A stretch of 29,734 bases of DNA from WJMT01 sp964445575 (GTDB lineage Bacteria > Acidobacteriota > Aminicenantia > Aminicenantales > Aminicenantaceae): NCBI GenBank assembly GCA_964445575.1, contig CAYULB010000024.1, positions 1-29,734 of the forward strand, in the 5' to 3' direction. Within the stretch, counting starts at the first letter, position 1. Every line of letters starts with the position of its first letter. Positions 7,789 through 16,386 of the stretch are shown here, piece after piece. Position numbers and translations under genes: made by a program. The notes beneath the pieces are model-generated. The model was not told where the DNA came from and did no database searches. It was given only the letters and a program-made list of their open reading frames with translations.

Positions 7789-9093
7789 TCAGACCGGAGA
7801 AGCCAAGTCTTCATTTAAAATTTTATCCAGCTTAATTAGAAGAAAGTCAGCATCGTTTTCATGAAACACCAGGGGAGGTTTGATTTTTAAAACATTTTGA
7901 AAAGGTCCATCTGTGCTTATTAAAATGCCTTCTTCTTTCATCCTTTCCACAATATAATCAGCCTGTTCAGATGCTGGAGTGAGTTTTTCCCTATCCTTAA
8001 CGAGTTCAACCCCCAGAAAATATCCCTTGCCTCTGACATCCCCGATAAGGGAATATTTATTTTCTAATTTCTGCAATCCGCTCTTAAGATATTTTCCGGT
8101 TAAACTTGCGTTTTTCATTAATTTTTCTTCTTCCATTATTTCTAAAACAGCCATTCCCGCTGCACATGAGACTGGATTTCCTCCATAAGTATTGAAATAT
8201 TCCATTCCTGTGCTAAAAGCTTCTGCAATTTCTGGCTTTGTAACCACCGCAGCTAAAGGAAACCCGTTTCCTATGGGTTTGCCCAATGTGACAATATCCG
8301 GTACCACCTCCTGGGTCTCGAATCCCCAAAAATGAGACCCCACTCTTCCAAAACCCACTTGAACTTCATCTGCGATACAAACTCCGCCCGCTTTTCTTAC
8401 ATGTTCATAAGCATGCCGCAGGTAATTTTTGGGAAAAACAATCTGACCAGCGCATCCCATCAAAGACTCAGCAATAAATGCGCTCACTCCTTTTTCTCTC
8501 TTTTTTAATCTATTTAAAACATCCTGGATTGAATCTGCATACTTTTTCCCAGACATTGGGTCCGAGTATTTGTACTTACCTCTGTATCCATCGGGTATGC
8601 TGACTTTATGAACATAAGAGGGTGCGCCCTCCCCTCCTTTCCCATCGAATTTGTAAGGACTTATCTCTATAAGAGAACTCAAATTTCCATGATAAGCATG
8701 TTCAATCACCACAACATCCTTTTGCTTTGTGTAGGCCCAAGCCAGACGAAGAGCCAGGTCATTGGCTTCGCTCCCCGAATTGACTATAAAGCAGACCTTC
8801 AACGGCGAAGGCATTTTTGAAGATAACTTTTGGGCATACAAAACAAGATTATCATGGAGATATCTGGTGTTTGTATTGATCAGACACATCTGTTTGTAAA
8901 CAGCTTCTATGACTTTTGGATGACAGTGGCCGACATGAGGAACATTATTCCTTGCATCAAGATATTTCTTGCCCTCATCATCATAAAGATACTGCATAAA
9001 TCCCCTCGTGATTTTGATGGGGTCTTTATAAGATAAACTTAAACATGACCCAATATACTGCTTTCTCAATCGAAGAGTCTCTTTTTTTTTCAA
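7789..9093 (-). CDS. Class III aminotransferase-fold enzyme, probable phosphohydroxylysine or phosphoethanolamine phospho-lyase
   Basis: A 434-residue PLP enzyme of aminotransferase class III. It has NSGSEAND (105-112) binding the cofactor phosphate, HAYHGN (132-137), DEVQVGFGR (242-250) and PLP lysine Lys272 in TLGKPIGNGFP. The start codon is TTG at 9093, with GGAG well placed before it. The N-terminal third (LYDDEGKKYLD, NNVPHVGHCHP) resembles the AGXT2L branch, whose characterised members are phospho-lyases acting on phosphoethanolamine or 5-phosphohydroxylysine rather than transaminases. The next gene upstream in the operon, 31 bases away, is a phosphotransferase of the hydroxylysine-kinase type, and the two activities are known to work in series. 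The product from phosphohydroxylysine would be 2-aminoadipate semialdehyde, ammonia and phosphate. Ordinary aminotransferase activity is the alternative. Confidence 0.82.
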   Translation of the reverse strand: MKKKETLRLRKQYIGSCLSLSYKDPIKITRGFMQYLYDDEGKKYLDARNNVPHVGHCHPKVIEAVYKQMCLINTNTRYLHDNLVLYAQKLSSKMPSPLKVCFIVNSGSEANDLALRLAWAYTKQKDVVVIEHAYHGNLSSLIEISPYKFDGKGGEGAPSYVHKVSIPDGYRGKYKYSDPMSGKKYADSIQDVLNRLKKREKGVSAFIAESLMGCAGQIVFPKNYLRHAYEHVRKAGGVCIADEVQVGFGRVGSHFWGFETQEVVPDIVTLGKPIGNGFPLAAVVTKPEIAEAFSTGMEYFNTYGGNPVSCAAGMAVLEIMEEEKLMKNASLTGKYLKSGLQKLENKYSLIGDVRGKGYFLGVELVKDREKLTPASEQADYIVERMKEEGILISTDGPFQNVLKIKPPLVFHENDADFLLIKLDKILNEDLASPV

Positions 9094-9124
9094 GCGGGCT
9101 CCTTAAAAATTCATTTATCCTGAA

Positions 9125-10165
9125 TTATTCATAAAAGAGGCTAGGGGTCATTTCTTTTTTTTTTATCTCTTGTAATAACTTCCAGGCTCTTTTTTCAGAG
9201 ATGATCAAATATTTATTATCTGGGTTCTGTCTTTTCTGGAACGCCGAGATTGAAACACTCAAGCAGAGTCTCATATAGATCAGATGAAAGATTGCCTGGA
9301 GCTCCCTTTCCGAAAGTTTTATTATTTCCTGGTAACCTTTTATCATATGAAAAGCAGCCTTCTGAAAGTCCTCTTTACCAAGCATGACATAAGCTGAAGC
9401 TATGGCTATATCCCCTATTGTATAAGAATACACCATGTCGCCAAAGTCAATGATCCCCGAGACTCGCAGGAGAGAGGAATTTGGATTATTCTGTTCTATC
9501 CTGTTCACGAGAATATTGTGATCGTTTCCGTCATTATGAATGATGGATTTCTCTAATGACAAAACAATACCTGAAGCGTCGGTATAAAATTTATCAAGAA
9601 AATAACTGATCAAACTTTGTTTATCTGGATTATTGATGTATCTAAATAAATTTTGTACTGTATCAGGACCATTCTGCAGGTCCCAGTAAAAATTCCTTTT
9701 GGCGGCAGGATGTGAAAGCTCTTTTAGAGCCAGGTCTATCCGAGCGAGCAATCTTCCTGCAGAACCAAGAAGATAAGGAGTATGAGGACTTACCTTTCCC
9801 AGGGGCCTTCCTTCAATATAAGTGACCAGCCGAACAAAATAACAATTCCCCTCTCTATTTTCTATTCTTGCTATCTCTTCTCCACGGGAGTCTAGACAGA
9901 CCTGGGGACACACAGAATCGCTTAATGAGTCTCTTATCTTTTTCATGGATATATTTTGTAATTCAAGGAATTCTTTTTTCTCCCTCTGGTTTGATATTTT
10001 GAGAACATACCTGGTCCCAGTATACTTCTCTTCTAATAAAAAGTTTTGATCTCTTTCACTGGGCAGAGAACAAGCGCAAGCTTCAATCTCATACAGCTCC
10101 CCTGCTATTCTCTCAGCTTGTTTTGAAGAGAATCGAGGAGCAAAATCAATGAAATCAAGTCCCAT
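9125..10165 (-). CDS. Hydroxylysine kinase-like phosphotransferase (APH family)
   Basis: A 346-residue protein of the aminoglycoside-phosphotransferase/choline-kinase fold. It shows LPSERDQNF (34-42), typical of the hydroxylysine-kinase branch, nucleotide Lys56 in RYVLKISN, the catalytic loop IIHNDGNDHN (208-217; Asp212, Asn217) and IIDFGDM (238-244). The helical tail RLCLSVSISAFQKRQNPDN also fits that branch. In animals AGPHD1 phosphorylates 5-hydroxy-L-lysine and AGXT2L2 cleaves the product; in several bacteria related domains are fused in one protein, while here they are two adjacent genes. This supports a two-step cytosolic pathway for hydroxylysine or a similar amino alcohol. The Shine-Dalgarno sequence is weak. 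It is the sixth gene of the minus-strand run. Confidence 0.8.
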   Translation of the reverse strand: MGLDFIDFAPRFSSKQAERIAGELYEIEACACSLPSERDQNFLLEEKYTGTRYVLKISNQREKKEFLELQNISMKKIRDSLSDSVCPQVCLDSRGEEIARIENREGNCYFVRLVTYIEGRPLGKVSPHTPYLLGSAGRLLARIDLALKELSHPAAKRNFYWDLQNGPDTVQNLFRYINNPDKQSLISYFLDKFYTDASGIVLSLEKSIIHNDGNDHNILVNRIEQNNPNSSLLRVSGIIDFGDMVYSYTIGDIAIASAYVMLGKEDFQKAAFHMIKGYQEIIKLSERELQAIFHLIYMRLCLSVSISAFQKRQNPDNKYLIISEKRAWKLLQEIKKKEMTPSLFYE

Positions 10166-10188
10166 AATAGATCCAGGGTAAATTATTA

Positions 10189-11373
10189 CTAGAATTTTAA
10201 TTTAAATCCCGCTTGAAGAGAGAACCCTGATAGGTCAACCACAGCTTCCCTGACCAATTCAGCAGAACTCAATCCTGTGAATGAGGGAGCCTCACTTTCA
10301 GAAATAAACACGAAAGTGTATTTATTGCCAAATATTTGTTCTTTCCAGTAATAAAGCTTCCCCTCGTCAATATCTGAATCTCCATAACTATCTTTATACT
10401 CAAGAGTTCCTTCAAACCCGCTTATTTCAGCATACCTCGCTCTCCCCTCCACTAAGAAAGCAAAATAAGAGCCCCACCCTATTTCAAACCCCAACCCTGC
10501 ATGATATCCAACATTTTTGGCCGCTGCTTGCTGCTGGATTTCCATCCAGTATCCATCATACTCTCCCTTCCAGTACCATGAATAATCAACACTGTAAAGA
10601 CCTGCTCCTGCATCTAGGGAGAAACAAGAATTTCTTCCTATAGGGATTAGAAAATAAAGCCCTGCCTTTATGGGGATGACCTTTAGTTCAGGTTTTATCA
10701 CCCATGAGCCTTCTCCGTCAGGAAAGGTTAAAAGCATGTCATTATTCTGACTTCCATATAGATAACCAGAACCAAACCCTATTCCCACATTCGGCAAAAT
10801 ATAAAAAATAAAATCACCCTCAAAGTCATAAATGATATGAAAAGGAGTCAATTTTCCCTGTATTTCTCCTCCCGCGTAGGTAAATTCATCTCTCCAGACA
10901 TTGTCAAAGCCTTCAGTCCCTTCATTGATATCACCTGCCAAAACATAGGAAGCCCCTCCTTTCAATTTAAGTCCTACCCAGGTCCTTTTCCGCGACTCTC
11001 TGAAATCAATGTGGGTCGAATATTCTTCAGTTGGAGTTTCTTTTAAAATTCTTTTTTCTTCTGGCTCCTTTTTTTGGGAATCAAGCTTTAATGCGGTGAC
11101 AAAACTTGAGTGGATATAACCATCCACTCTGATGTTTTGCTCTTTTAACAACACAGAAACTTTGAACCAGCCGTCTGTTTTATCAATTGAATCAAGCACT
11201 TCCCCTTTCATCATCAATGTGATAATCTGGCTTTCAATATCCGGATTAACTCTGACTGCGGCTGTCTCAGCTGTTACTCTAAGCTTATCCTGAGCCGTGT
11301 GAACCAAACCGGGAAAAACAGTAAAATAAATAACAAATAAAACAAGCAGCCGGATTTGATTTTCTCTCTTCAT
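10189..11373 (-). CDS. Exported protein with SH3-like domain and beta-barrel-like C-terminus
   Basis: A 394-residue protein with a signal peptide (about 1-27). Residues 30-95 look like a bacterial SH3 (SH3b) domain: RVTAETAAVRVNPDIESQII followed by GEVLDSIDKTDGWFKV and a closing GYIHSSFV. After a charged linker (about 100-130), the rest alternates hydrophobic and polar residues with many Gly and aromatic positions and ends in QAGFKLKF; a terminal Phe is the usual outer-membrane barrel insertion signal. It may therefore sit in the outer membrane with the SH3b domain in the periplasm contacting the wall. It lies between the Gld-type ABC genes and the hydroxylysine-like pair, with short spacers (43 and 23 bases), so it is probably co-transcribed. 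Function is otherwise unknown. Confidence 0.72.
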   Translation of the reverse strand: MKRENQIRLLVLFVIYFTVFPGLVHTAQDKLRVTAETAAVRVNPDIESQIITLMMKGEVLDSIDKTDGWFKVSVLLKEQNIRVDGYIHSSFVTALKLDSQKKEPEEKRILKETPTEEYSTHIDFRESRKRTWVGLKLKGGASYVLAGDINEGTEGFDNVWRDEFTYAGGEIQGKLTPFHIIYDFEGDFIFYILPNVGIGFGSGYLYGSQNNDMLLTFPDGEGSWVIKPELKVIPIKAGLYFLIPIGRNSCFSLDAGAGLYSVDYSWYWKGEYDGYWMEIQQQAAAKNVGYHAGLGFEIGWGSYFAFLVEGRARYAEISGFEGTLEYKDSYGDSDIDEGKLYYWKEQIFGNKYTFVFISESEAPSFTGLSSAELVREAVVDLSGFSLQAGFKLKF

Positions 11374-11416
11374 TCTTTTTTTAATCCCCTTTAAATCTAT
11401 CTTTCATTACCACGAA

Positions 11417-12376
11417 TCAATCTTCAGTATTTTTTTTGAAAATATCATTTGGTTTTTTCATCAAGCTCTCGGCCATATATTTTGTCAGCAGAAAAGGGAA
11501 TTTGTTTTCAGAAGAAAGTGAAGGGTACTCATCTTCATCCTCTCTTTGCTGGTATATCTCCAGTTTATAGTCTTTTTCGCCTCTTGCGATTAAGGTATAA
11601 ACAGGATCCTCGAATTCCTGTTTCTCTTCCTCATCTAAAAAATAATCACAGTTCAGGTTGGACAGTTTTGATAAAACTGAATTGATCACGCTGGTGTCTG
11701 CTTCCTCTCCATCTATGGTCAGCCATACTTCCTCTTCCTTTGGGCTTGCTTCCGGTTCTTCTTCCTTTGTGTTGGCAGTCCGCAGTTCTTTATTCAGTTC
11801 AAGAGAACCAAATTCACCTTCCAGCACCAAGGTGGTTATTTCTTCTTGGCCGAATTCCATGACCAGTTTATCCCTAAGCCCGGATTTATTCTGCTCAAAT
11901 GTACTTTGAAATGAGTCTCTGGCATGAAAAACATGAATACTATCAGTCAATCTAACATAGGTGTGACTGTAAGTTGAAGACACTTTCCCTATGAAAAATT
12001 CCCGAATTAATTTTTCTCCTTTAAAAGCTTTAACATGAATCCTGTTTTCTTCATCTAATTCATATCTTTGATAATTCTCCTTATCTGAAACGAGCTCGGT
12101 CAAAGTGAGGCTTCCTATCACATCCAGCATCTCTTCTACTTTATCAGTATCAACAGCATACTCCTGAGGCATTATCAACCATTCATCCTGACTTTTTTCC
12201 AATAATATCGAGTCTTCCGGGGTAATTATTTCAATCTTGTTTATAGAGTTTTGTTCGATTTTATCCAGCTGAGGCAGCTTATAAGTCATTCGATCTCTTC
12301 CAGAGCTTATAATAAGAATAACCACTAAAATACAGATCACAGCAATCAAGATAAGATATTCTTTTTGTATTTTCAT
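11417..12376 (-). CDS. DUF4340 domain protein of a Gld-type ABC system
   Basis: A 319-residue protein with one N-terminal transmembrane segment (YLILIAVICILVVILIISS, residues 7-25) and a long extracytoplasmic part. The repeated pattern of a lysine-rich strand, EWLIMPQEYAVDTDKVEEML and later LRDKLVMEF is typical of DUF4340 proteins, which accompany GldG-like genes in many bacteria. An acidic, low-complexity stretch (TKEEEPEASPKEEEEVW region, about 205-220) interrupts the second half. It follows the GldG-like gene by 22 bases and has a strong AGGGG site. It likely works with the ABC transporter at the inner membrane; its biochemical role is unknown. Confidence 0.8.
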   Translation of the reverse strand: MKIQKEYLILIAVICILVVILIISSGRDRMTYKLPQLDKIEQNSINKIEIITPEDSILLEKSQDEWLIMPQEYAVDTDKVEEMLDVIGSLTLTELVSDKENYQRYELDEENRIHVKAFKGEKLIREFFIGKVSSTYSHTYVRLTDSIHVFHARDSFQSTFEQNKSGLRDKLVMEFGQEEITTLVLEGEFGSLELNKELRTANTKEEEPEASPKEEEVWLTIDGEEADTSVINSVLSKLSNLNCDYFLDEEEKQEFEDPVYTLIARGEKDYKLEIYQQREDEDEYPSLSSENKFPFLLTKYMAESLMKKPNDIFKKNTED

Positions 12377-12398
12377 AATTCCCCTCCCAGAACTATTT

Positions 12399-14615
12399 CT
12401 ATTCCGTAAATATAGCGCTAATGGTTCTTTTTTTAGCCTTTCGTTTTATCCAAACAATAATTCCTATAAGAATGAATAAAGCAGGAAGACCCCCAATATT
12501 GACAATCTTAATAAAACTCCGGGTGAACGGCTTTGTGTCCTTCAAGGGATTGAATTTTTGATTTTTACTTCTCATCACAGCAATCTGTTCTCTATGGTTC
12601 AAACAGTCAATCACATTCAAGACAAACTGAGCATTGGGAGATTCCCCGCTTTCATCAAGCAGATTGTCTTTCAATATCTCAGCAGAACCAATCAGGAATA
12701 TTCTTCCTGGTTTTCCAGAAGTAATCACCCCTTTTTCAGTCCTGATTTTAGCCGGTTCACTCTCTTGGCTCAATTGTTTTTCTGGCTCCTCCCCTTCCTC
12801 TTCTTCTCCTTGTTCATTTTCATCTTTCTTGGGTTTTTCAGGAATTTCTTTATCAGCAAAATAGCTTATAAAACTTCCTTCAGCAAGATAGGCAAGGGGG
12901 AAGCTCTTCATTTCTTCCTCATCAGCCGGAGGTCTCATAACCATGGGATTTAAATCAATTTGACCTGTCATTGTCCATGAACGCTGGGAACTGGAAATCA
13001 AAGTTTTCAATTCAATATCATTATCTTTGATCTTTTTTGTATCTGAGGATAACGGAGATACTTGTATCATTATCATTTCTTTTATATTTTTCAAAAAACT
13101 GAGTCCATGATTGATGTTCTCATTCTTTATAACCGGAGCAAAATAAATGGGTGTTTCTCCCATTCTCTGGTCCCGACTCACATAACAGTTTTCATCCAGA
13201 ACATATGCCTTATCAACTTGAAGGCCGTAATGATCCAACAATTTTCCCAATCCAGTATTTAGGGGCATGTACATAGATTGTCCCATTCCATATGCCTGGT
13301 TTTGTCTTTGTTGAATCTCTTCGAATGAATCAATAAAAAGAGCTAAAGACTTGCCTTCCATGAGAAACTGGTCGATCTGGAAAAGCTCCCAATCTGAAAA
13401 TTCTTCCCTTGGTCCGGCTATGATGAGGGTATCCATGCTGCCAGGAATATCTTCCTCTTTTAAGTCGACTCGATTGATGGTGTAATTTTCACTGAGCAGA
13501 GAATTAAAGTTATTCAGTGAACCGGACTGCTGCTGCATTCCCTGAAGCTGAGGAGGAAGAGAATAGGACAAATTCAGTGTAGAATGAGAAGTAAGGTATC
13601 CAATTTCCTCATGGATGTTGATAACATTATCCACATTTTCTTCTATGAATGACCTTATGGTATCTTCCTGGATTAAAGAAAACTGTTCCTGCAATCCCCT
13701 GCTGGTAAGACTGAGACTTCTGTCCAGCAAGGTCCTTTCAACTGACCTGTCTTTGTATTCGATTCCTAAAGTCAGAAAACCTTGGCCTGCCTTGATTATC
13801 TGTCCGTCTTTTCCCTCTATTTCCGGCCATTGAAGCATAAACCGTTCATATCTCTTCATTTCTTGTTCAGAAAGTTCCTTGGTGCTAGGATCCAGAAAAA
13901 TGAATTCCAACTGATTGTAGAGTTTGGTATTGAGTTCAGAAACAATTTCTTTAATGTTGTTCGCTAGACTATCAAGTCCTTCAAGCTCAACCTCTTTTGC
14001 TATATTGTTCAAAGAGGTTGATTTTATGAGTTTTACTTTAATTTTTTCATCTAGATTGAGAAGAGCGGAGATCTTATTGTTCATCTTTTGAATGATGGTG
14101 GTGATTTTATATTCAAGTCTCTGAGTCGAAGTTATGGCAGGAATCTTTTCTATGATATCACCATGAATAAAGACCATTCCCATATAAGCACGCTGAAGCT
14201 TAGCTTCATCTTGCTCTATCTTTTGTACATTCACAGGATAGATTCCATAATCCTGGGCTTTTCTTCGGTTCTCTTCAGCTTGTTCGCTTAAATCCCCTTC
14301 TTTTGCTGTGACATCAAAAAAACGATAGCTCAAGTATTCATTGGCGTGCAAGGCATAGGCTTCCAAAAGGTCATGAAGATAAGACTCAATGGTATTATAA
14401 GGAGCGGGAAGATTTTTAGAGAAAAACACATTCATAGTCAAAGGTTCTTTAAGAGAGGCCACAGCTTGTTTGCTTGCTTTGGACAAAGAATATAGATTGT
14501 TTTTGGTAAGGTCTATTCTGAAGAAGACCTTTAAAGCAACCAAATTCAACAGTACGATGATAATTATATACAATCCGAATTTATAAAAGTTCGATTTTTG
14601 TTTCACCTTTTTCAT
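12399..14615 (-). CDS. GldG-like ABC-transporter auxiliary protein
   Basis: A 738-residue protein anchored by an N-terminal transmembrane segment (FGLYIIIIVLLNLVALKVFF) and a C-terminal one (ALFILIGIIVWIKRKAKKR), with a large periplasmic domain between. The start is placed at 14615 because GAGGAG sits six bases ahead; a possible upstream ATG at 14642 lacks such a site and would overlap the permease gene. LTKNNLYSLSKASKQAVASL just after the first membrane segment, and the GPREEFSDWELFQIDQFLMEGKSLALFID block, are hallmarks of the GldG/ABC_transp_aux family first described with gliding motility but found widely in non-gliding bacteria. An acidic Glu-rich linker lies near residues 630-670. It probably forms a complex with the permease and ATPase encoded upstream. 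The cargo is unknown. Confidence 0.85.
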   Translation of the reverse strand: MKKVKQKSNFYKFGLYIIIIVLLNLVALKVFFRIDLTKNNLYSLSKASKQAVASLKEPLTMNVFFSKNLPAPYNTIESYLHDLLEAYALHANEYLSYRFFDVTAKEGDLSEQAEENRRKAQDYGIYPVNVQKIEQDEAKLQRAYMGMVFIHGDIIEKIPAITSTQRLEYKITTIIQKMNNKISALLNLDEKIKVKLIKSTSLNNIAKEVELEGLDSLANNIKEIVSELNTKLYNQLEFIFLDPSTKELSEQEMKRYERFMLQWPEIEGKDGQIIKAGQGFLTLGIEYKDRSVERTLLDRSLSLTSRGLQEQFSLIQEDTIRSFIEENVDNVINIHEEIGYLTSHSTLNLSYSLPPQLQGMQQQSGSLNNFNSLLSENYTINRVDLKEEDIPGSMDTLIIAGPREEFSDWELFQIDQFLMEGKSLALFIDSFEEIQQRQNQAYGMGQSMYMPLNTGLGKLLDHYGLQVDKAYVLDENCYVSRDQRMGETPIYFAPVIKNENINHGLSFLKNIKEMIMIQVSPLSSDTKKIKDNDIELKTLISSSQRSWTMTGQIDLNPMVMRPPADEEEMKSFPLAYLAEGSFISYFADKEIPEKPKKDENEQGEEEEGEEPEKQLSQESEPAKIRTEKGVITSGKPGRIFLIGSAEILKDNLLDESGESPNAQFVLNVIDCLNHREQIAVMRSKNQKFNPLKDTKPFTRSFIKIVNIGGLPALFILIGIIVWIKRKAKKRTISAIFTE

Positions 14616-14625
14616 ACTGAACTCC

Positions 14626-15333
14626 TCATTTTTTTTCTTCAATAACTAAATAGGTAGCATACAAGGCAATAAAGGCAAGCGAGACAAAATACAGTATATC
14701 TCTCAAATCTATAACGCCTTTAGCAATGTTTTGGAAGTGATGGTTTGCACTCAAATATTGAAAAAAATCAACCAAAAAACTGGGAATGAAAAATAAAACA
14801 AAATCAACTAATAGGGTTAGACTGAAACAAACAGCCATTCCAATAATAAAAGCAACAACCTGATTTTTGGTAAGAGAAGAAGCAAACAGGCCGATCGCAC
14901 AGAAACAAGCTCCTAAAAAAACAGCCCCTAAGTATCCGCCAATTACTGGTCCCCAATCCAGATCCCCCAGGAATGAAGTTGAAACAGCGTAGAGAAGAGT
15001 GGGGCTCAACATTATGGCCACAAAGGCTACGGCTGCTAAAAATTTTCCCATAATTATGTCTCTAAAAGATACTGGAAGAGTGATAAGCAGTTCATAGGAA
15101 CCTACATTGATTTCTTCAGAAAATAAGCGCATGGTCACTGCTGGAATTATGAAGGCAAAGGTAACCGGAAGAAGAGAAAAGAATTTGGTTAAGTTGGCCT
15201 GTTTTTCAAGAAAAAAAGTGGAAAAGAAAAGCCATCCAATAATAATGAGAAAAACTGAAATGACAATATAAGCTATAGGAGAGATGAAATAAGACTTAAA
15301 CTCTTTTCGGAAAATATGTTTGATGTTCTTCAT
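14626..15333 (-). CDS. ABC-2 type permease, GldF-like
   Basis: A 235-residue integral membrane protein with six predicted helices (around residues 17-41, 48-68, 91-111, 130-154, 159-185 and 210-230). The start FRKEFKSYFISPIAYIVI and the segment RLFSEEINVGSYELLITLPVS are typical of GldF-type and related ABC-2 exporters, in which the amphipathic loop after the second helix contacts the ATPase. It begins one base after the ATPase stop codon and is followed by the GldG-like gene after a short gap, giving the standard ATPase-permease-auxiliary order. It would form a dimer in the inner membrane. Substrate unknown. Confidence 0.88.
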   Translation of the reverse strand: MKNIKHIFRKEFKSYFISPIAYIVISVFLIIIGWLFFSTFFLEKQANLTKFFSLLPVTFAFIIPAVTMRLFSEEINVGSYELLITLPVSFRDIIMGKFLAAVAFVAIMLSPTLLYAVSTSFLGDLDWGPVIGGYLGAVFLGACFCAIGLFASSLTKNQVVAFIIGMAVCFSLTLLVDFVLFFIPSFLVDFFQYLSANHHFQNIAKGVIDLRDILYFVSLAFIALYATYLVIEEKK

Positions 15334-15334
15334 C

Positions 15335-16051
15335 TTAATTCCCTTTGGTTAATTTCATAAAAATTTTTTCAAATGATTTTTCTTTTAATGACTTCCGCAG
15401 ACCTTCTAAAGTATCATCTGCCACTTTTTTTCCTTTGTTGATGACCACGATTCTGTCACAGGTGGCTTCAGCTTCACTCAATATATGAGTAGAGTAGATA
15501 ATCGTCTTTTTTTTCCCGATTCTTTTAATGATTTCTCGGGTCTCCACGATCTGATTGGGATCCAATCCTACAGTAGGTTCGTCCAGTACCAGTATATCAG
15601 GATCTCCCATTAAAGCATGAGCCACTCCGACCCGCTGTTTGTATCCTTTTGACAGCTCATCAATGTTCATATGCATCACTTCATTTAACCCACAAAGATT
15701 ACTGAGATGTTTGATATGACTAAGCTTTTTCTCTTTTTTGATTCCTCTTATATCAGCAACAAAGTCTAAATAATCATAGACCAGCATATCCCTATAAACA
15801 GGGGCTGATTCGGGGAGGTAACCTATTTTATTTTTTATCTCCATAATATGGCCATAAATATTGTAATCCATGACTTGGATATTTCCCGAGGTAGGCTTCA
15901 AGTATCCTGTGAGTATTCGGTATATGGTAGTTTTTCCCGCTCCATTCGGTCCTAAAAGGGCTAAAATCTCACCTTTATTGATATCAAAACTCACATGATC
16001 CACAGCACATAAATCACCATAATATTTGGTTAAATTTCTGATTTTTATCAT
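15335..16051 (-). CDS. ABC transporter ATP-binding protein, GldA-like
   Basis: A 238-residue nucleotide-binding subunit. Walker A is GPNGAGKT (34-41), the Q-loop lies in KIGYLPESAPVY, the signature is LSKGYKQRVG (133-142; Lys replaces the usual second Gly/Ser position, as is common in this branch), Walker B is ILVLDE (153-158), and the switch histidine is in YSTHILSEAE. It powers the GldF-like permease from the cytoplasmic side. It is the first gene of a seven-gene minus-strand run and has its own good promoter and GGGAG ribosome-binding site. Confidence 0.92.
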   Translation of the reverse strand: MIKIRNLTKYYGDLCAVDHVSFDINKGEILALLGPNGAGKTTIYRILTGYLKPTSGNIQVMDYNIYGHIMEIKNKIGYLPESAPVYRDMLVYDYLDFVADIRGIKKEKKLSHIKHLSNLCGLNEVMHMNIDELSKGYKQRVGVAHALMGDPDILVLDEPTVGLDPNQIVETREIIKRIGKKKTIIYSTHILSEAEATCDRIVVINKGKKVADDTLEGLRKSLKEKSFEKIFMKLTKGN

Positions 16052-16114
16052 CTGTCACTCCCTCTTCTTTTAAAAATCTGAATGACCTTCAAAACCTATT
16101 TTTCTAGGTTAGTT

Positions 16115-16143
16115 TTTATACAAAATCATCCTCTCTATGTCAA
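16115..16143 (-). promoter_or_regulatory. Sigma70-type promoter of the seven-gene ABC/hydroxylysine run
   Basis: On the minus strand TTGACA (16143-16138) is followed after exactly 17 bases by TATAAA (16120-16115), an almost ideal housekeeping promoter. The predicted transcript would begin near 16108 with a small hairpin at its very 5' end (arms 16105-16110 and 16093-16098, six base pairs, six-base loop), which can protect an mRNA from 5' decay. About 55 bases of leader separate the start site from the ATPase start codon. Confidence 0.75.
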
Positions 16144-16196
16144 TGAAAGCATAAAAATAATGTAAAAATTATAAATATGAACATCAAGGAAAGAAC

Positions 16197-16386
16197 TTAA
16201 CCTGAACTATTCATAAAAAAATGGCGATGTTTTTATTATTAATTTCATTACAGCGATATGCAAGCTTTTTTCAGAAAGCAATAAATTGTGAGTTGTAAAA
16301 AACCAAATAAACCAAACAAACTAGATAAACACATTTTGCTCGCCTTGCATCCGCAGCAACCTCGACTTGTGAATAATCCAGGTTAA
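16197..16386 (-). mobile_element. Small MITE-like element with inverted ends and TTAA flanks (repeat copy 2)
   Basis: The stretch is bounded by CCTGAACTATTCA (16201-16213) and TGAATAATCCAGG (16370-16382), inverted repeats of 13 bases with 11 matches. Both ends are directly flanked by TTAA (16197-16200 and 16383-16386), as a 4-base target duplication would leave. No protein is encoded, so it would be a non-autonomous element. The half next to 16197 matches copies 1 and 3. The right TTAA contains the stop codon of the kinase-fold gene that ends at 16383. Together with the ABC promoter this accounts for the gene-free interval 16052-16382. The transposase family is not known; I saw no related transposase in the window. 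Confidence 0.7.
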
